Shown in pieces: positions 38,039 to 46,635 of a stretch of DNA of 48,817 nt. Made by a program: the position numbers and the translations under genes. Origin of the DNA: a virus. The notes beneath the pieces are model-generated. The model saw only the letters and a program-made list of their open reading frames with translations. It was not told where the DNA came from and searched no databases. The number at the start of each line of letters is the position of its first letter. The stretch's first letter is position 1. The stretch is from positions 1 to 48,817 of the IMG/VR virus record IMGVR_UViG_3300005336_000010. The stretch is one strand, 5' to 3'.

Positions 38039-38391
38039 TCACGACCTCACGCTCGCGCGGCTTAGCCCGCATCGCCCGCTGGGGTGATGATTGGGTGGTC
38101 GTCGGCAGTTCCGGCACCGTGTATGGCAAGCGGCGCACACCGCAGGAGGCTCGCCACCTGCTCCGTGAGGTGCTCTCCAAGAAGCGTGGTGTGCCGGTCC
38201 TCTCGCAACGCGAGGACAAGAGCCTCGAGCTCAGGAAGCGCGGCAAGTTCTTCACGGTTGTAGACTCGACCGGACACGTGTACGGCAGCGAGGCGACCTA
38301 CGAGGACGGGGTCAGGCTGTACCGTCGCACGATGGAGGGGTTGTCGAAGCTCGGCGGGCGTCACGAGTTGAAGCTATTCCACCGCGTATGA
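38035..38391 (+). CDS. Unknown small protein with repeated strand motif
   Basis: 118 residues from GTG 38035. Two similar beta units: DDWVVVGSSGTVYGKRRTPQ and KFFTVVDSTGHVYGSEATYE, each 'vv.StG.vYG', followed by helices EARHLLREVLSKKRG and DGVRLYRRTMEGLSK. This internal duplication is clear by eye. Function unknown. Confidence 0.65.
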   Translation: MITTSRSRGLARIARWGDDWVVVGSSGTVYGKRRTPQEARHLLREVLSKKRGVPVLSQREDKSLELRKRGKFFTVVDSTGHVYGSEATYEDGVRLYRRTMEGLSKLGGRHELKLFHRV

Positions 38392-38699
38392 ACCTGTCCG
38401 AGTGGTCGATCAGGCAGCGCATGGACATGATCGTGACCATGCCGGACACATTCGTGACGCTGACGCGCACCAACCCCGACGTTTGCGAGAACTGTGGGCA
38501 GCGGTGGCCGGTCTATCGCTATCGACTGTTCAAGTCGAACTCGTGGGACTTGATGCGGACCTATTGCATGTGCGGATTCGCCCAGTGGCCGGGCTACTGG
38601 CTCTGGAACCTGACGCACGCTATCCAGAGCCACATATGGTGGCTGAAGCTGTGCTGGCGGTGGCGACGCTGGGTGCCGTACCGGGCGTATTTCCCATGA
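38388..38699 (+). CDS. Trp-rich protein with zinc-like Cys set
   Basis: 103 residues from ATG 38388, coupled. VCENCGQRWPVYRYRLFKSN and TYCMCGFAQWP contain four Cys in two CxxC or CxC pairs. The C-terminus is rich in Trp and basic (HAIQSHIWWLKLCWRWRRWV). It is unusual for its 12 or so Trp residues. Possibly DNA- or membrane-associated; no family was recognised. Confidence 0.6.
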   Translation: MNLSEWSIRQRMDMIVTMPDTFVTLTRTNPDVCENCGQRWPVYRYRLFKSNSWDLMRTYCMCGFAQWPGYWLWNLTHAIQSHIWWLKLCWRWRRWVPYRAYFP

Positions 38700-39064
38700 C
38701 TCGGTTGGCGATTGCGGGCGTGCCGCGGGCCGGCAAGACGACGCTGGCCGAGGAGATGGGCGGTGGGCGGTCCACGGACGACCTGATCGGGCTCGGATGG
38801 TCTGAGGCGAGCTTGGAGGCCTCTGGCTGGTTCGACGAGCCAGGTCCGTGGGTGGTTGAGGGCATGGCGGTCCCAAGGGCGCTCAGGAAGTGGCTGGCGG
38901 CCCACTCGACCGGCACGCCGTGTGACCGGCTGACATGGCTCGGCAAGCCCCACGAGAAGCACTCGCCCGGGCAGGCTGCGATGGGCAAGGGTGCGGAGAC
39001 GGTCATGCAGGGGATCGTCGGTGAACTCCGGAATCGTGGCGTGGCGGTGGAGGGCTGGCGATGA
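38696..39064 (+). CDS. P-loop NTPase / kinase-like protein
   Basis: 122 residues from ATG 38696, coupled. Walker A AIAGVPRAGKTTLAEEM at residues 5-21 follows a short beta strand, as in nucleotide kinases. GPWVVEGMAVPRALRKWL near residue 50 resembles the Walker-B/strand 3 part of small kinases. Only half the normal size of a nucleotide kinase, so a minimal or truncated P-loop protein. Substrate unknown. Confidence 0.7.
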   Translation: MTRLAIAGVPRAGKTTLAEEMGGGRSTDDLIGLGWSEASLEASGWFDEPGPWVVEGMAVPRALRKWLAAHSTGTPCDRLTWLGKPHEKHSPGQAAMGKGAETVMQGIVGELRNRGVAVEGWR

Positions 39065-39288
39065 ACTGGCCGCCGCCGGTCATACCGAGTGAGATCCCAG
39101 GCAGTGGGTACCACGAGCCCGACATAGGACCGCTCCAGGACAAGCCGATCACGTATGCGCAGTGGAAGTTCCAGCGCGACTTCCATGAGCACGTCGGCAA
39201 GGGCATGGTGCGGATGTACGACGATATTCTTAAGGGCCTGTCGCGGGAATCACCCTTGTCGGCCATGTTGAACGCAGGCGACCTATGA
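39061..39288 (+). CDS. Small protein, unknown (75 aa)
   Basis: From ATG 39061, coupled. Pro-rich start (NWPPPVIPSEIPGSGYHEPD), then an aromatic helix (TYAQWKFQRDFHEHVGKGMV). Unknown function. Confidence 0.6.
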   Translation: MNWPPPVIPSEIPGSGYHEPDIGPLQDKPITYAQWKFQRDFHEHVGKGMVRMYDDILKGLSRESPLSAMLNAGDL

Positions 39289-39638
39289 GATGGCCCTGGG
39301 TTTCGCGCCTCGCGTACGACTTGCTCGTATCCGAGCGCGACTCGCTACGTGCCCAGGTCGCGATGCTGCAAGCCGACATGATCCGGGTGAAGCGCGCCGA
39401 GATGGGGCTCCGGGAGACGCCGCGCGTCGTGAAGCCCGAGATGCAGAGGCCACCCGAGGTGCCGCCCGAGGTCAGGGCACTCTACGAGGGCCGCTGCCAG
39501 TCTAAGGTGTTCGAGGTGGAGATCGAGCGGCAGGCAGTCGAGATGTTCAAGGCGGGTAACCCGTGGCCGGAGGTCAGGCGGGTGCTCGCGCTGCAAGTTG
39601 GAGAGCCGGAGAATATCATCGCGGAGATCATGTCGTGA
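39285..39638 (+). CDS. Coiled-coil protein, unknown (117 aa)
   Basis: From ATG 39285, coupled. Heptad-like helix in the first 45 residues (LAYDLLVSERDSLRAQVAML), a Pro-rich hinge (MQRPPEVPPEVRALYEG) and a C-terminal helical part (ERQAVEMFKAGNPWPEVRRV). Unknown function. Confidence 0.6.
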   Translation: MRWPWVSRLAYDLLVSERDSLRAQVAMLQADMIRVKRAEMGLRETPRVVKPEMQRPPEVPPEVRALYEGRCQSKVFEVEIERQAVEMFKAGNPWPEVRRVLALQVGEPENIIAEIMS

Positions 39639-39823
39639 ACGACGAGGACGAGGTACCGGTTCTGACGTTCGAGCAGGAACGCGAGCGTTCGCTCAAGCGT
39701 CAACGCGAAGCCGACGAGCGAGCCACGGCCCAGTACCGGCGCAGGCATCCGGTGCCGAACAAGTTTGAGGAGTTTCGCGTCGGCCGCAGGAAGGACGCGC
39801 TCCGGGTCACGGATCGGCCGTGA
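39635..39823 (+). CDS. Small charged protein, unknown (62 aa)
   Basis: From GTG 39635 (GTGA overlap). Highly charged helix (VLTFEQERERSLKRQREADE, RATAQYRRRHPVPNKF). Unknown function. Confidence 0.6.
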   Translation: MNDEDEVPVLTFEQERERSLKRQREADERATAQYRRRHPVPNKFEEFRVGRRKDALRVTDRP

Positions 39824-40020
39824 CGCGCCTGACGCCCCGTGAGCGTGAAGTGGTCGAGCTCGTCGCGAAGGGCAAGTCGTATGCAGCGGTTGGCAGGGCG
39901 CTGAAGATCAGCGAGCACACGGCGCGCGTTCACGCGCGTGCGGTGGCAGAGCGGCTCCGGTTCGACATCCCACCGAAGGCTGCGCTGACTCGGCTGTACT
40001 ACACAGAGATCGCGATCTAG
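39820..40020 (+). CDS. LuxR/GerE-type HTH protein
   Basis: 66 residues from GTG 39820, coupled. LTPREREVVELVAKGKSYAA, VGRALKISEHTARVHARAVA is a textbook LuxR-type DNA-binding domain, nearly the whole protein. There is no sensory domain. It lies between the terminase cluster and the portal, where it could regulate late genes. A 41-base gap follows before the portal. Confidence 0.82.
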   Translation: MTRLTPREREVVELVAKGKSYAAVGRALKISEHTARVHARAVAERLRFDIPPKAALTRLYYTEIAI

Positions 40021-40061
40021 CCGGTTTCGCGCATACCGCAGCACCGTCGCACGGACGCATC

Positions 40062-42368
40062 TTGCTGTCCGTGCCGGACGTGATCCCGCTGCAACCTGGG
40101 CAGCAGGTACCGCCGGGCCTACCCAGCCAGGCGCGCGACCAGTCCGATGTCATGGGCGAGGTCGAGCTTCAGCGTCTCGCCAAGCGAACGCACGAGTTCC
40201 ACAAGAAGGGGCTCGAGTCGATGCGGCTCCGCCATCTGACGGCGGAGAAGTACATGATCCACGTCGACGGCGAGGGCCAAGCCCAGTGGTACGACATCTG
40301 GGACGGCACGCGCATCAAGATCATGCCGGTCCTGAATGGGTTCAGCCCGACGCAGGACAACCAACTGCGGCCGATCCTCGACAACTTCATCGCGCACCTG
40401 ACCACGCAGCCGTATCGGTTCGTGGTCACACCGAAGCCGGACAGGAAGAGTCGGCAGTGCGCGATCATCGACCAGGCGATCATCAACGCGGACTGCCGCA
40501 GCCAGAAGTGGAACTACCTGACGGCTCAGGCGAAAGCGATCGCGGCGGTGCTCGGATTCTGTCCGGTCCATTCGATGTGGCGCGAGGATCAGGGCGACGA
40601 CCTGTTCGAGGCCGCGTGGCCGGGCCAGGTACCAGGTCATATCGACAGCTTCGTCGGCAACGCATTCGATTTCGTGCAGAACGCGGGTGCCACTCGCGGG
40701 TCGGCCCACAGACGGACGTGGGGGCGCACTCTCCCAGCTTCACTTGTGCGTGCGGCGTTCGGTCGCCCCGACCTCGAGGGCACCGACAAGATGCCTTCTG
40801 CGAGCTCGTTCCAGCGCGCGATACGGAAATGGATCAGGCAGGGCGGCATACGGCACGGTCACTCGGAGTTTCTCTCCTCGACCGAGCACGAGGAAATGAT
40901 CGCGCTGATCTACGACGAGACGCTCGCCGGTTACGATCCCGACTACCCGGACGGCTCGCTCTGCATCACGGCGCTTCAGGGTGTCGCGACCACGAGACCG
41001 GAGGAAGCCCGCCATGCGATCGGCTCGCCGACGCATCTGTGGAGTGGTCCACTACCCGGTGGTGTGTTCAGCGCGGTGCTGATGTACAGCCACCATCGGT
41101 TCGATGATTGGACCGGCAAGCCGTACGTCGGCGACATCGACGACGATCAGGTTGAGCTCAACCAGCGGCTCGCGATCCTGAAGGACTACATGCGGCGCGC
41201 GTCGAAGCCAGAGCTCGGCGCGTCTGGCGGCGTGAATGTCGACACGATCGGTCCTGAGGGCGATACGTTCTTCGAGGTCGAGCAACTCGTAGGCGGCGGG
41301 AGTGGCGCAGACCTGCAGTGGCTCCAGTTCCCGAACGCGCACGTCGCGCCGCTGCTTGAGGAGATCCGCGGCATCTACGAGCGCATGTACCGGAAGGCGG
41401 GCTGGCAGGCGGCATCGCGTGGCGAGCAGACGCAAGGCTCTGGCAAGGCGATCATCGCGCTGCAGCAGGCTGACGACTCAATCATGGGCCCGATCAGTCA
41501 GCGCACGTCGGAGGAACTCGAAGATCTCGCGCGCCTGAACTGGCGGCTTAGGAAGGCGTTCATGACGACGCCGACGGTGCTCGAGGGGATCGGCTCGGAG
41601 TTGGGCCACTTGATCGAGCCGTACGTCGACTCGACGATGATGAGCGACAGCCCGCCCCAGTACCAGTTGGTGTCCAAGTTCGGCACGTCGACGGAAGCGA
41701 TCGCGCAGCAATTGCTCAACCTGATCGGTGTCGCTGACCTCGCGGGCGAGCCTGTGCTGACGACCCGCCAGTTCAAAAAGCAATGGCCTGACCAAAGCCT
41801 CTACCACGAGGTCGACGATCCGAGGGATGTGCGGGAGCGCCGACCGCGGGTCGTGAACGAGATGATCCGCCAGAGCGCCGAGAAGCACGCCGAGCAACTC
41901 GTCCAGCAGATGAGCCAGCAGCCGGGCTTCATCGACCCCGCGAGCGGTCAACCCAAGTGGCAGCCGTCGATGAGCGATCCGTTCACGCAGCAACTCGGGT
42001 TGATCGTTGAGATGGAGGTCGCCCAGCAGGAAGACGTGCTGATGGACGACGACATGGCGCTCAACATCGAGACGCTCTCGATCATCACGCAGGACCCGAC
42101 CGAGCATCCCGTCGCACGTAGGGCCGCAGAACGTAGGCAGATGCGCTACATGATGTGGCTCGCCGGCCAGCAGCAGCAGGCGCAAGCGCAACAGGCCCAA
42201 CAGGTCGGAGCGGAGACGCAGGCGAAGGAGCAGGCGAAAGGCGGGGCGCCGGGCGCTCCCGCGAGGCCGGGCGCCGAAGAGGCGTTCAACCCGGCCGCTG
42301 AAGGCGGCACCACGACGGCCCAAGGCATGGTCCAGGCCGACAAACAATTTTCAAGGGCGGTAGCATGA
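40062..42368 (+). CDS. Portal protein
   Basis: 768 residues from TTG 40062 (GTG 40071 is an equal choice; no strong ribosome site for either). Large portal of P22-like size. Core SPTQDNQLRPILDNFIAHLT, TQPYRFVVTPKPDRKSRQC and a long middle domain lead to GGGSGADLQWLQFPNAHVAP, LLEEIRGIYERMYRKAGWQ and GSGKAIIALQQADDSIMGPI. The C-terminus is Gln/Ala-rich. The portal is the ring through which DNA is packaged and to which the tail binds. It follows terL and precedes scaffold and capsid. Confidence 0.85.
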   Translation: MLSVPDVIPLQPGQQVPPGLPSQARDQSDVMGEVELQRLAKRTHEFHKKGLESMRLRHLTAEKYMIHVDGEGQAQWYDIWDGTRIKIMPVLNGFSPTQDNQLRPILDNFIAHLTTQPYRFVVTPKPDRKSRQCAIIDQAIINADCRSQKWNYLTAQAKAIAAVLGFCPVHSMWREDQGDDLFEAAWPGQVPGHIDSFVGNAFDFVQNAGATRGSAHRRTWGRTLPASLVRAAFGRPDLEGTDKMPSASSFQRAIRKWIRQGGIRHGHSEFLSSTEHEEMIALIYDETLAGYDPDYPDGSLCITALQGVATTRPEEARHAIGSPTHLWSGPLPGGVFSAVLMYSHHRFDDWTGKPYVGDIDDDQVELNQRLAILKDYMRRASKPELGASGGVNVDTIGPEGDTFFEVEQLVGGGSGADLQWLQFPNAHVAPLLEEIRGIYERMYRKAGWQAASRGEQTQGSGKAIIALQQADDSIMGPISQRTSEELEDLARLNWRLRKAFMTTPTVLEGIGSELGHLIEPYVDSTMMSDSPPQYQLVSKFGTSTEAIAQQLLNLIGVADLAGEPVLTTRQFKKQWPDQSLYHEVDDPRDVRERRPRVVNEMIRQSAEKHAEQLVQQMSQQPGFIDPASGQPKWQPSMSDPFTQQLGLIVEMEVAQQEDVLMDDDMALNIETLSIITQDPTEHPVARRAAERRQMRYMMWLAGQQQQAQAQQAQQVGAETQAKEQAKGGAPGAPARPGAEEAFNPAAEGGTTTAQGMVQADKQFSRAVA

Positions 42369-43693
42369 GCACGGACAGCACCGGGGCATCCCAAGCGGCC
42401 CCTCCGGTTGCGCCGGCAGTCACGGAGCAGCCCGTCGCACCAGCGGCACCAGCGGTCGAGGCGACTCCAGCAGCGGTACCAGATGGTACCACGGTCAAGC
42501 TGACCGATGGCACGTCGAAGATGGCCTCCCGTACGCGGGTGGCCGAACGGATCAGGGCCCGCGAGGAGCGGGCCGCCAGGGAGTCCGAGAAGGCGGAGGC
42601 CGCACGCCAGAAGGCGCTCGGTCAGCCGCGTGTCGAGGCTGGCGTGAAGGAAGGAGGGCAGTTCAAGGAAGGCGAAGGTACACCCGCCGCAGCGACAGCC
42701 CCGGCGGAAGCGACACCAGCAACACCCGCGGCGGCTACGGCTCCCGCAAGCGGTACCGAGGCACCCAAGCCCACCCCGGCGGCCGCTACGGCTCCCGCGG
42801 GCATGGTCGACATCCCACTGCCGGACGGGCATCCGCTTCGTGATCGCGGCAAGACGTTCATCCGAGTGGCGCAGGAGTTCGAGAGCGAGGCCAGGAACGG
42901 AATCAACGCGGCGATCCGAGCGAGAGAGCTCGAGGTCGAGCGCGACAATCTGGCCCGGAACAACGCGCTGCTCGAAGCCCGCACGCAGGCACTCGCAGGC
43001 GACCTACCCAACCCGGAACGTGACCCCGCGCTGAAGGCGCTGCTCGATCAGGTGCGTGCAGCGAAGTGGGGCGACAAGACGGGCGACCAGATGGCCGAGC
43101 AGCTGATTGCGAGCTTCCAGGCTCGTGAACGCCTGGCGGTCATCGACGCGGAAGGGAAGGCGACTGTCGAGTACGAGGAAGCACGCACAGCCGGGCAGGT
43201 GTTCAGCGACATCCAGCTCGAGGCAGGTCAGGTGCTGGCGATCTGGGCGCAGTCGGGCGAGCTCGCGGGCAGGATACCGCAGCTCGTCAAGCAGTACTAC
43301 GCTGCGGTCGATCAGAGGAACACACGCGATGGGGTGAACATCCCGCCCTCGAAGGCTGAGTTCTTCGAGTGGGTGAAGCCCGCGTACCGGGCCGATCCGC
43401 GCGTGCAGGCCGCGATCCAGCAACTGCGTCAGAGCGAGTCCGCGAAGGAACGTGAACGCATCCGGCTCGAGGTGCAGGCAGAGTTCGAGAGAAAGCAGGC
43501 AGAAGCCGCGACCGCCGCTACCCAGCGCCGGAGCGCCCTGCCCCCGACCTCGCGGGCGCTGCCACCGCAACAGTCCACTACGCCAGCTCCGGCCCCGGCA
43601 CAACCGGCTGCGCCGAAGCCTGGCTCACATCGACGGGACGCACGGCAGCGTGCGGGCGAGATCGCCCAGCGTTACGCGCGTCCGCAGCAATAG
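42365..43693 (+). CDS. Scaffolding protein (by position)
   Basis: 442 residues from ATG 42365, coupled to the portal. Pro/Ala-rich disordered N-terminus with PAAATAPA-type repeats three times near residues 103-140, and long charged helices in the middle and C-terminus (RERLAVIDAEGKATVEYEEA ... ERERIRLEVQAEFERKQAEA). Position between portal and major capsid and the helical, charged build fit a scaffold that is removed during head maturation. Confidence 0.7.
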   Translation: MSTDSTGASQAAPPVAPAVTEQPVAPAAPAVEATPAAVPDGTTVKLTDGTSKMASRTRVAERIRAREERAARESEKAEAARQKALGQPRVEAGVKEGGQFKEGEGTPAAATAPAEATPATPAAATAPASGTEAPKPTPAAATAPAGMVDIPLPDGHPLRDRGKTFIRVAQEFESEARNGINAAIRARELEVERDNLARNNALLEARTQALAGDLPNPERDPALKALLDQVRAAKWGDKTGDQMAEQLIASFQARERLAVIDAEGKATVEYEEARTAGQVFSDIQLEAGQVLAIWAQSGELAGRIPQLVKQYYAAVDQRNTRDGVNIPPSKAEFFEWVKPAYRADPRVQAAIQQLRQSESAKERERIRLEVQAEFERKQAEAATAATQRRSALPPTSRALPPQQSTTPAPAPAQPAAPKPGSHRRDARQRAGEIAQRYARPQQ

Positions 43694-43703
43694 GGGGTAG
43701 GTC

Positions 43704-45020
43704 ATGGCCTACGGGTCACAACAGGCCAACCTCGACGCCGTCGCCAACATCCAGGGGCTCGTCCACGAGATTTTCACGGGCGAAGTCATCCCAGGTGTCA
43801 GGTGGGAGTCGATCACGGCCCAGATGTACATGAACGCACCGGAAGGTTCCTACCGTTACGACGGCGAGAGCCTGAACGGCGCGACCGATCTGCTCAGACC
43901 GAGCGGCGGTCAGGGTACCAGCGGGCAGCTGCCCGACCACGTCCACAACGACGCGGCCAACTGGCAGACCACGCCCGCACAGCTCTACGTGCGGCGCGCG
44001 ATCAACAACTTCGTCGCCGCGAAAGCGGTCCTCGGGCCTGGCAGCTTCGCCGACCTCGGTCAGCGACTGCTCGACCAGATGTGGGGCGCGTTCAGGCTGA
44101 TGAAGATCAGGCACGCGATCGGTGGCGTGGACGCGATCCTCTGTGAGGTCGCATCACGCACGAGCACGACCGTATGGACCGCGCAGGACGGGTACGGCCA
44201 CACGGGCATGGACGGCGGCATCATGCTCGACGAGGAGATGGTGATCACTCACCACTCGACAGATGGCGGAGTGGCGGAAGGCGCCGGCATCATCTCGAGC
44301 ATCGCGTACTCCGGTACGACGGTGACCGTGACGATGGTCGCCGACTGGGAACAGACCGCGGCAGTAGCGGCGAACGACATCGTGTGCGCCGCGACAACCG
44401 ACGATCCGACCGCTGACTACTTCGTCAGCGAGAACAACCTCGGCGCGAACGGCCAGACGCAGGTCGTGGATCTGGCCGGTGCGCTCACGACCGTGTTCGG
44501 CGTGTCGCAGTCGACGTTCCCGCGCTGGAAGCCAGTGCGGATCGCGTCAAGCACGTTCGACCACATCGAGGTCACCGAGTTCCTGAGGAAGCTCGCGGCG
44601 AAATCGACCTACCCGGTCACGCCGCAGAGCCACACGCTCGTGTGCGGTGGGGCAACCTACGCCACGCTCGCACGCACGCTCACCGGCTTCCAGCAGCAGA
44701 TGAGCCTCGGCAAGACCTTCGAGGGCGGCTACCAAGCCGTCAGGATCGCCGACTACGACATCGCGGTCGACGATTTCCAGGTACATGACGCGCTCGTCGC
44801 GTACTGCACGGAAGACCTGTACCACGTCAACCTCGTCGAAGCTGGCTACTTCGAGGAAGACGGGTCGATGTACCAGCGCATCGCCGACTTCGACGGCAAG
44901 GAATGGTTCGTCAGGTCCTACGAAAACAACTTCTCACCATCGAGGAACAGGATGGGGGCCATAACTGGTATCACGCATACGGTTACGGCAGCGGATTACA
45001 GTCCCACCCCTAACTACTAA
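43704..45020 (+). CDS. Major capsid protein
   Basis: 438 residues from ATG 43704, after TAGGGGGTAGGTC. N-terminal arm MAYGSQQANLDAVANIQGLV; then SYRYDGESLNGATDLLRP; long helix FVAAKAVLGPGSFADLGQRL with LDQMWGAFRLMKIRHAIGGV; and C-terminal domain GKTFEGGYQAVRIADYDIAV, DDFQVHDALVAYC, GKEWFVRSYENNF. Arrangement and neighbours fit an HK97-fold capsid protein. Exact family not named. It stops at 45018-45020, complete, before the inserted homing endonuclease. Confidence 0.85.
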   Translation: MAYGSQQANLDAVANIQGLVHEIFTGEVIPGVRWESITAQMYMNAPEGSYRYDGESLNGATDLLRPSGGQGTSGQLPDHVHNDAANWQTTPAQLYVRRAINNFVAAKAVLGPGSFADLGQRLLDQMWGAFRLMKIRHAIGGVDAILCEVASRTSTTVWTAQDGYGHTGMDGGIMLDEEMVITHHSTDGGVAEGAGIISSIAYSGTTVTVTMVADWEQTAAVAANDIVCAATTDDPTADYFVSENNLGANGQTQVVDLAGALTTVFGVSQSTFPRWKPVRIASSTFDHIEVTEFLRKLAAKSTYPVTPQSHTLVCGGATYATLARTLTGFQQQMSLGKTFEGGYQAVRIADYDIAVDDFQVHDALVAYCTEDLYHVNLVEAGYFEEDGSMYQRIADFDGKEWFVRSYENNFSPSRNRMGAITGITHTVTAADYSPTPNY

Positions 45021-45089
45021 TAGCGATGAACCTAACGCACCACCCGGGGTACTTACCACTGTGGGCCTACTCACAGTTGGAGGTGTCTC

Positions 45090-45599
45090 ATGGAGCGTTG
45101 GGTTCCGGTAGAGGGTTGGCCGTACGAGGTAAGCGACATGGGGCGGGTGCGACGGTCGACACCTGGCCGAAGCACCCGTCCCGGCCGCGTTCTCAAACCG
45201 AATTGGGCGACGCCGTATCCGTCCGTTCGGTTCTGCGCTGGGACAAGGCAGAGGAGTTTTTTGGTGCATCGACTCGTGCTAGAAGCGTTTGTGCCTCGCG
45301 TGCGAGGCAAGCGCTACGCCAATCACAAGAACGGAGACAAGCGCGACAGTCGCGCCGTGAATCTGGAGTGGGTGACGCATTCAGAGAACCAACTTCATGC
45401 GTTCAATACGGGACTTGCTCCGGTCGGCGAGCGGCATGGCAACGCCAAGCTCACGGAGGCGCAGGTCCGCGAGATCATCACTCGCGTTCGTGCGGGCGAG
45501 AGTCAGAGGTCGGTAGCCAAAGACTACGGGATCAAGCATCCAGCCGTCTCAAACATCATGAACGGCAAGAGTTGGAAACGTACAATCGGGAGCGTGTGA
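45090..45599 (+). CDS. NUMOD4 / HNH_3 homing endonuclease
   Basis: 169 residues from ATG 45090 with TTGGAGG upstream. NUMOD4 (about 3-40, WVPVEGWPYEVSDMGRVRRS), HNH_3 core (about 58-105, SFLVHRLVLEAFVP, YANHKNGDKRDSRAVNLEWV), then a DNA-binding HTH (about 117-163, LTEAQVREIITRVRAGESQR, SVAKDYGIKHPAVSNIMNG). This is the standard order for free-standing phage homing nucleases. It lies directly behind an intact major capsid gene; no intron splice structure is needed. Probable recognition site in or near a capsid gene. Confidence 0.9.
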   Translation: MERWVPVEGWPYEVSDMGRVRRSTPGRSTRPGRVLKPNWATPYPSVRFCAGTRQRSFLVHRLVLEAFVPRVRGKRYANHKNGDKRDSRAVNLEWVTHSENQLHAFNTGLAPVGERHGNAKLTEAQVREIITRVRAGESQRSVAKDYGIKHPAVSNIMNGKSWKRTIGSV

Positions 45600-45627
45600 A
45601 TCGTGCTCCCCGTATAACTTCGAGCCC

Positions 45628-45646
45628 GAGGCCCTCCGGGGACCTC
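45628..45646 (+). other. Hairpin in 45600-45664 gap
   Basis: GAGG-CCC (45628-45634) pairs with GGG and CCTC (45638-45640, 45643-45646) with a TCC loop and a two-base bulge. It lies between the homing nuclease and the beta-helix gene. No T-run. It may be a weak terminator or a stability element. Confidence 0.35.
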
Positions 45647-45664
45647 AGGTAAGGGAAAAACGCA

Positions 45665-46621
45665 ATGAGGACTGTAGCGAGACTTCGCCAAGAGCCACTG
45701 ACGGCTTTCGGGCTTCCGGTGCTCGGCGGCGCGATCGTACCGACCACGGGACAGCACTGGTGGGTCGACCCGAACGCGGCACTGCACACTCCGAAGTACA
45801 GCTTCGGACATGGCCGTTCGCAGGACTACCCGCTCTCGACGCTGGCGGCTGCACTATCAGCGTCGCAGACGGGTGACGTGATCCTGATCCACGGCAACAT
45901 CCGTGAGGAGGTCACGCAGTCGAACCTCAAGTTCGACCAGAAGATCGTCGGGGTCGGCGGTCAGCATCACCCCGACCAACCAACCTCGAGCTACCATCCG
46001 GGCGCGAGCGCTATCAGGCCACCGTCCTCTCCGACGGCCACGACGGCGCTCGTGACGGTACGTGGTAGGGGCACGGAGTTCCACAACATCATGTTCGATT
46101 GCCCGGTCGACGACGCGGCGATCGACCTAGTGCGGAACGCGCTCTCGGACGAGAGCGAGTACGACTCCTCACATGCGATCATCGAGAACTGCCGGTTCAC
46201 GGACGGCCTGATCGGCATCAAGAATGACGGTGGCGCGTCGTTCGTGCGTGTAGGCAACAGCCGCTTCCAGCGGCTGACCGAGAGCGGTGGCGCTGGCATC
46301 AAGTGCACTTCGACCGGCGTTGCGGTTCCGTTGAACTGGGTGATCGGACCATTCAATCACTTCCACAACAACGCGAGCCACATCCTCTCGTCGATGAGCT
46401 ACTCGACGATCCATGACAACATCTTCGGGCGGTTCACGGCGACGCTGTCGATCGACATCGACGATCAGCCGAGTCCAAACCAAGGCGAGTACAACGTCAT
46501 CACTCGCAATCACCTGTCTGGTACGTACGGTGCGACGGCGTATCCTCCGGGCTCGAACAACGAGTGGGGCGGCAACTTCAACTCGCTATCGGGCGGTGTG
46601 ACGGCCGCGGACCCGGTCTAG
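45665..46621 (+). CDS. Right-handed beta-helix virion protein
   Basis: 318 residues from ATG 45665, with AAGGGA upstream. N-terminal phrase HWWVDPNAALHTPKYSFG, then DYPLSTLAAALSASQTGDVI, LIHGNIREEV is the common start of phage-borne parallel beta-helix (pectate-lyase-like) proteins. Repeats of short strands follow (FHNIMFDCPV, AIIENCRFTDGLIGIKNDGG, STIHDNIFGRFTATL). No catalytic set is visible. By position behind the capsid gene it may decorate the head. Confidence 0.75.
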   Translation: MRTVARLRQEPLTAFGLPVLGGAIVPTTGQHWWVDPNAALHTPKYSFGHGRSQDYPLSTLAAALSASQTGDVILIHGNIREEVTQSNLKFDQKIVGVGGQHHPDQPTSSYHPGASAIRPPSSPTATTALVTVRGRGTEFHNIMFDCPVDDAAIDLVRNALSDESEYDSSHAIIENCRFTDGLIGIKNDGGASFVRVGNSRFQRLTESGGAGIKCTSTGVAVPLNWVIGPFNHFHNNASHILSSMSYSTIHDNIFGRFTATLSIDIDDQPSPNQGEYNVITRNHLSGTYGATAYPPGSNNEWGGNFNSLSGGVTAADPV

Positions 46622-46635
46622 TAGGGCACGACGCG

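Noticed and set aside
42660-42810. Repeats in the scaffold gene as a CRISPR-like or regulatory array
   Set aside because: They encode in-frame Pro/Ala repeats (PAAATAPA) with varied spacing and are simple coding low complexity.
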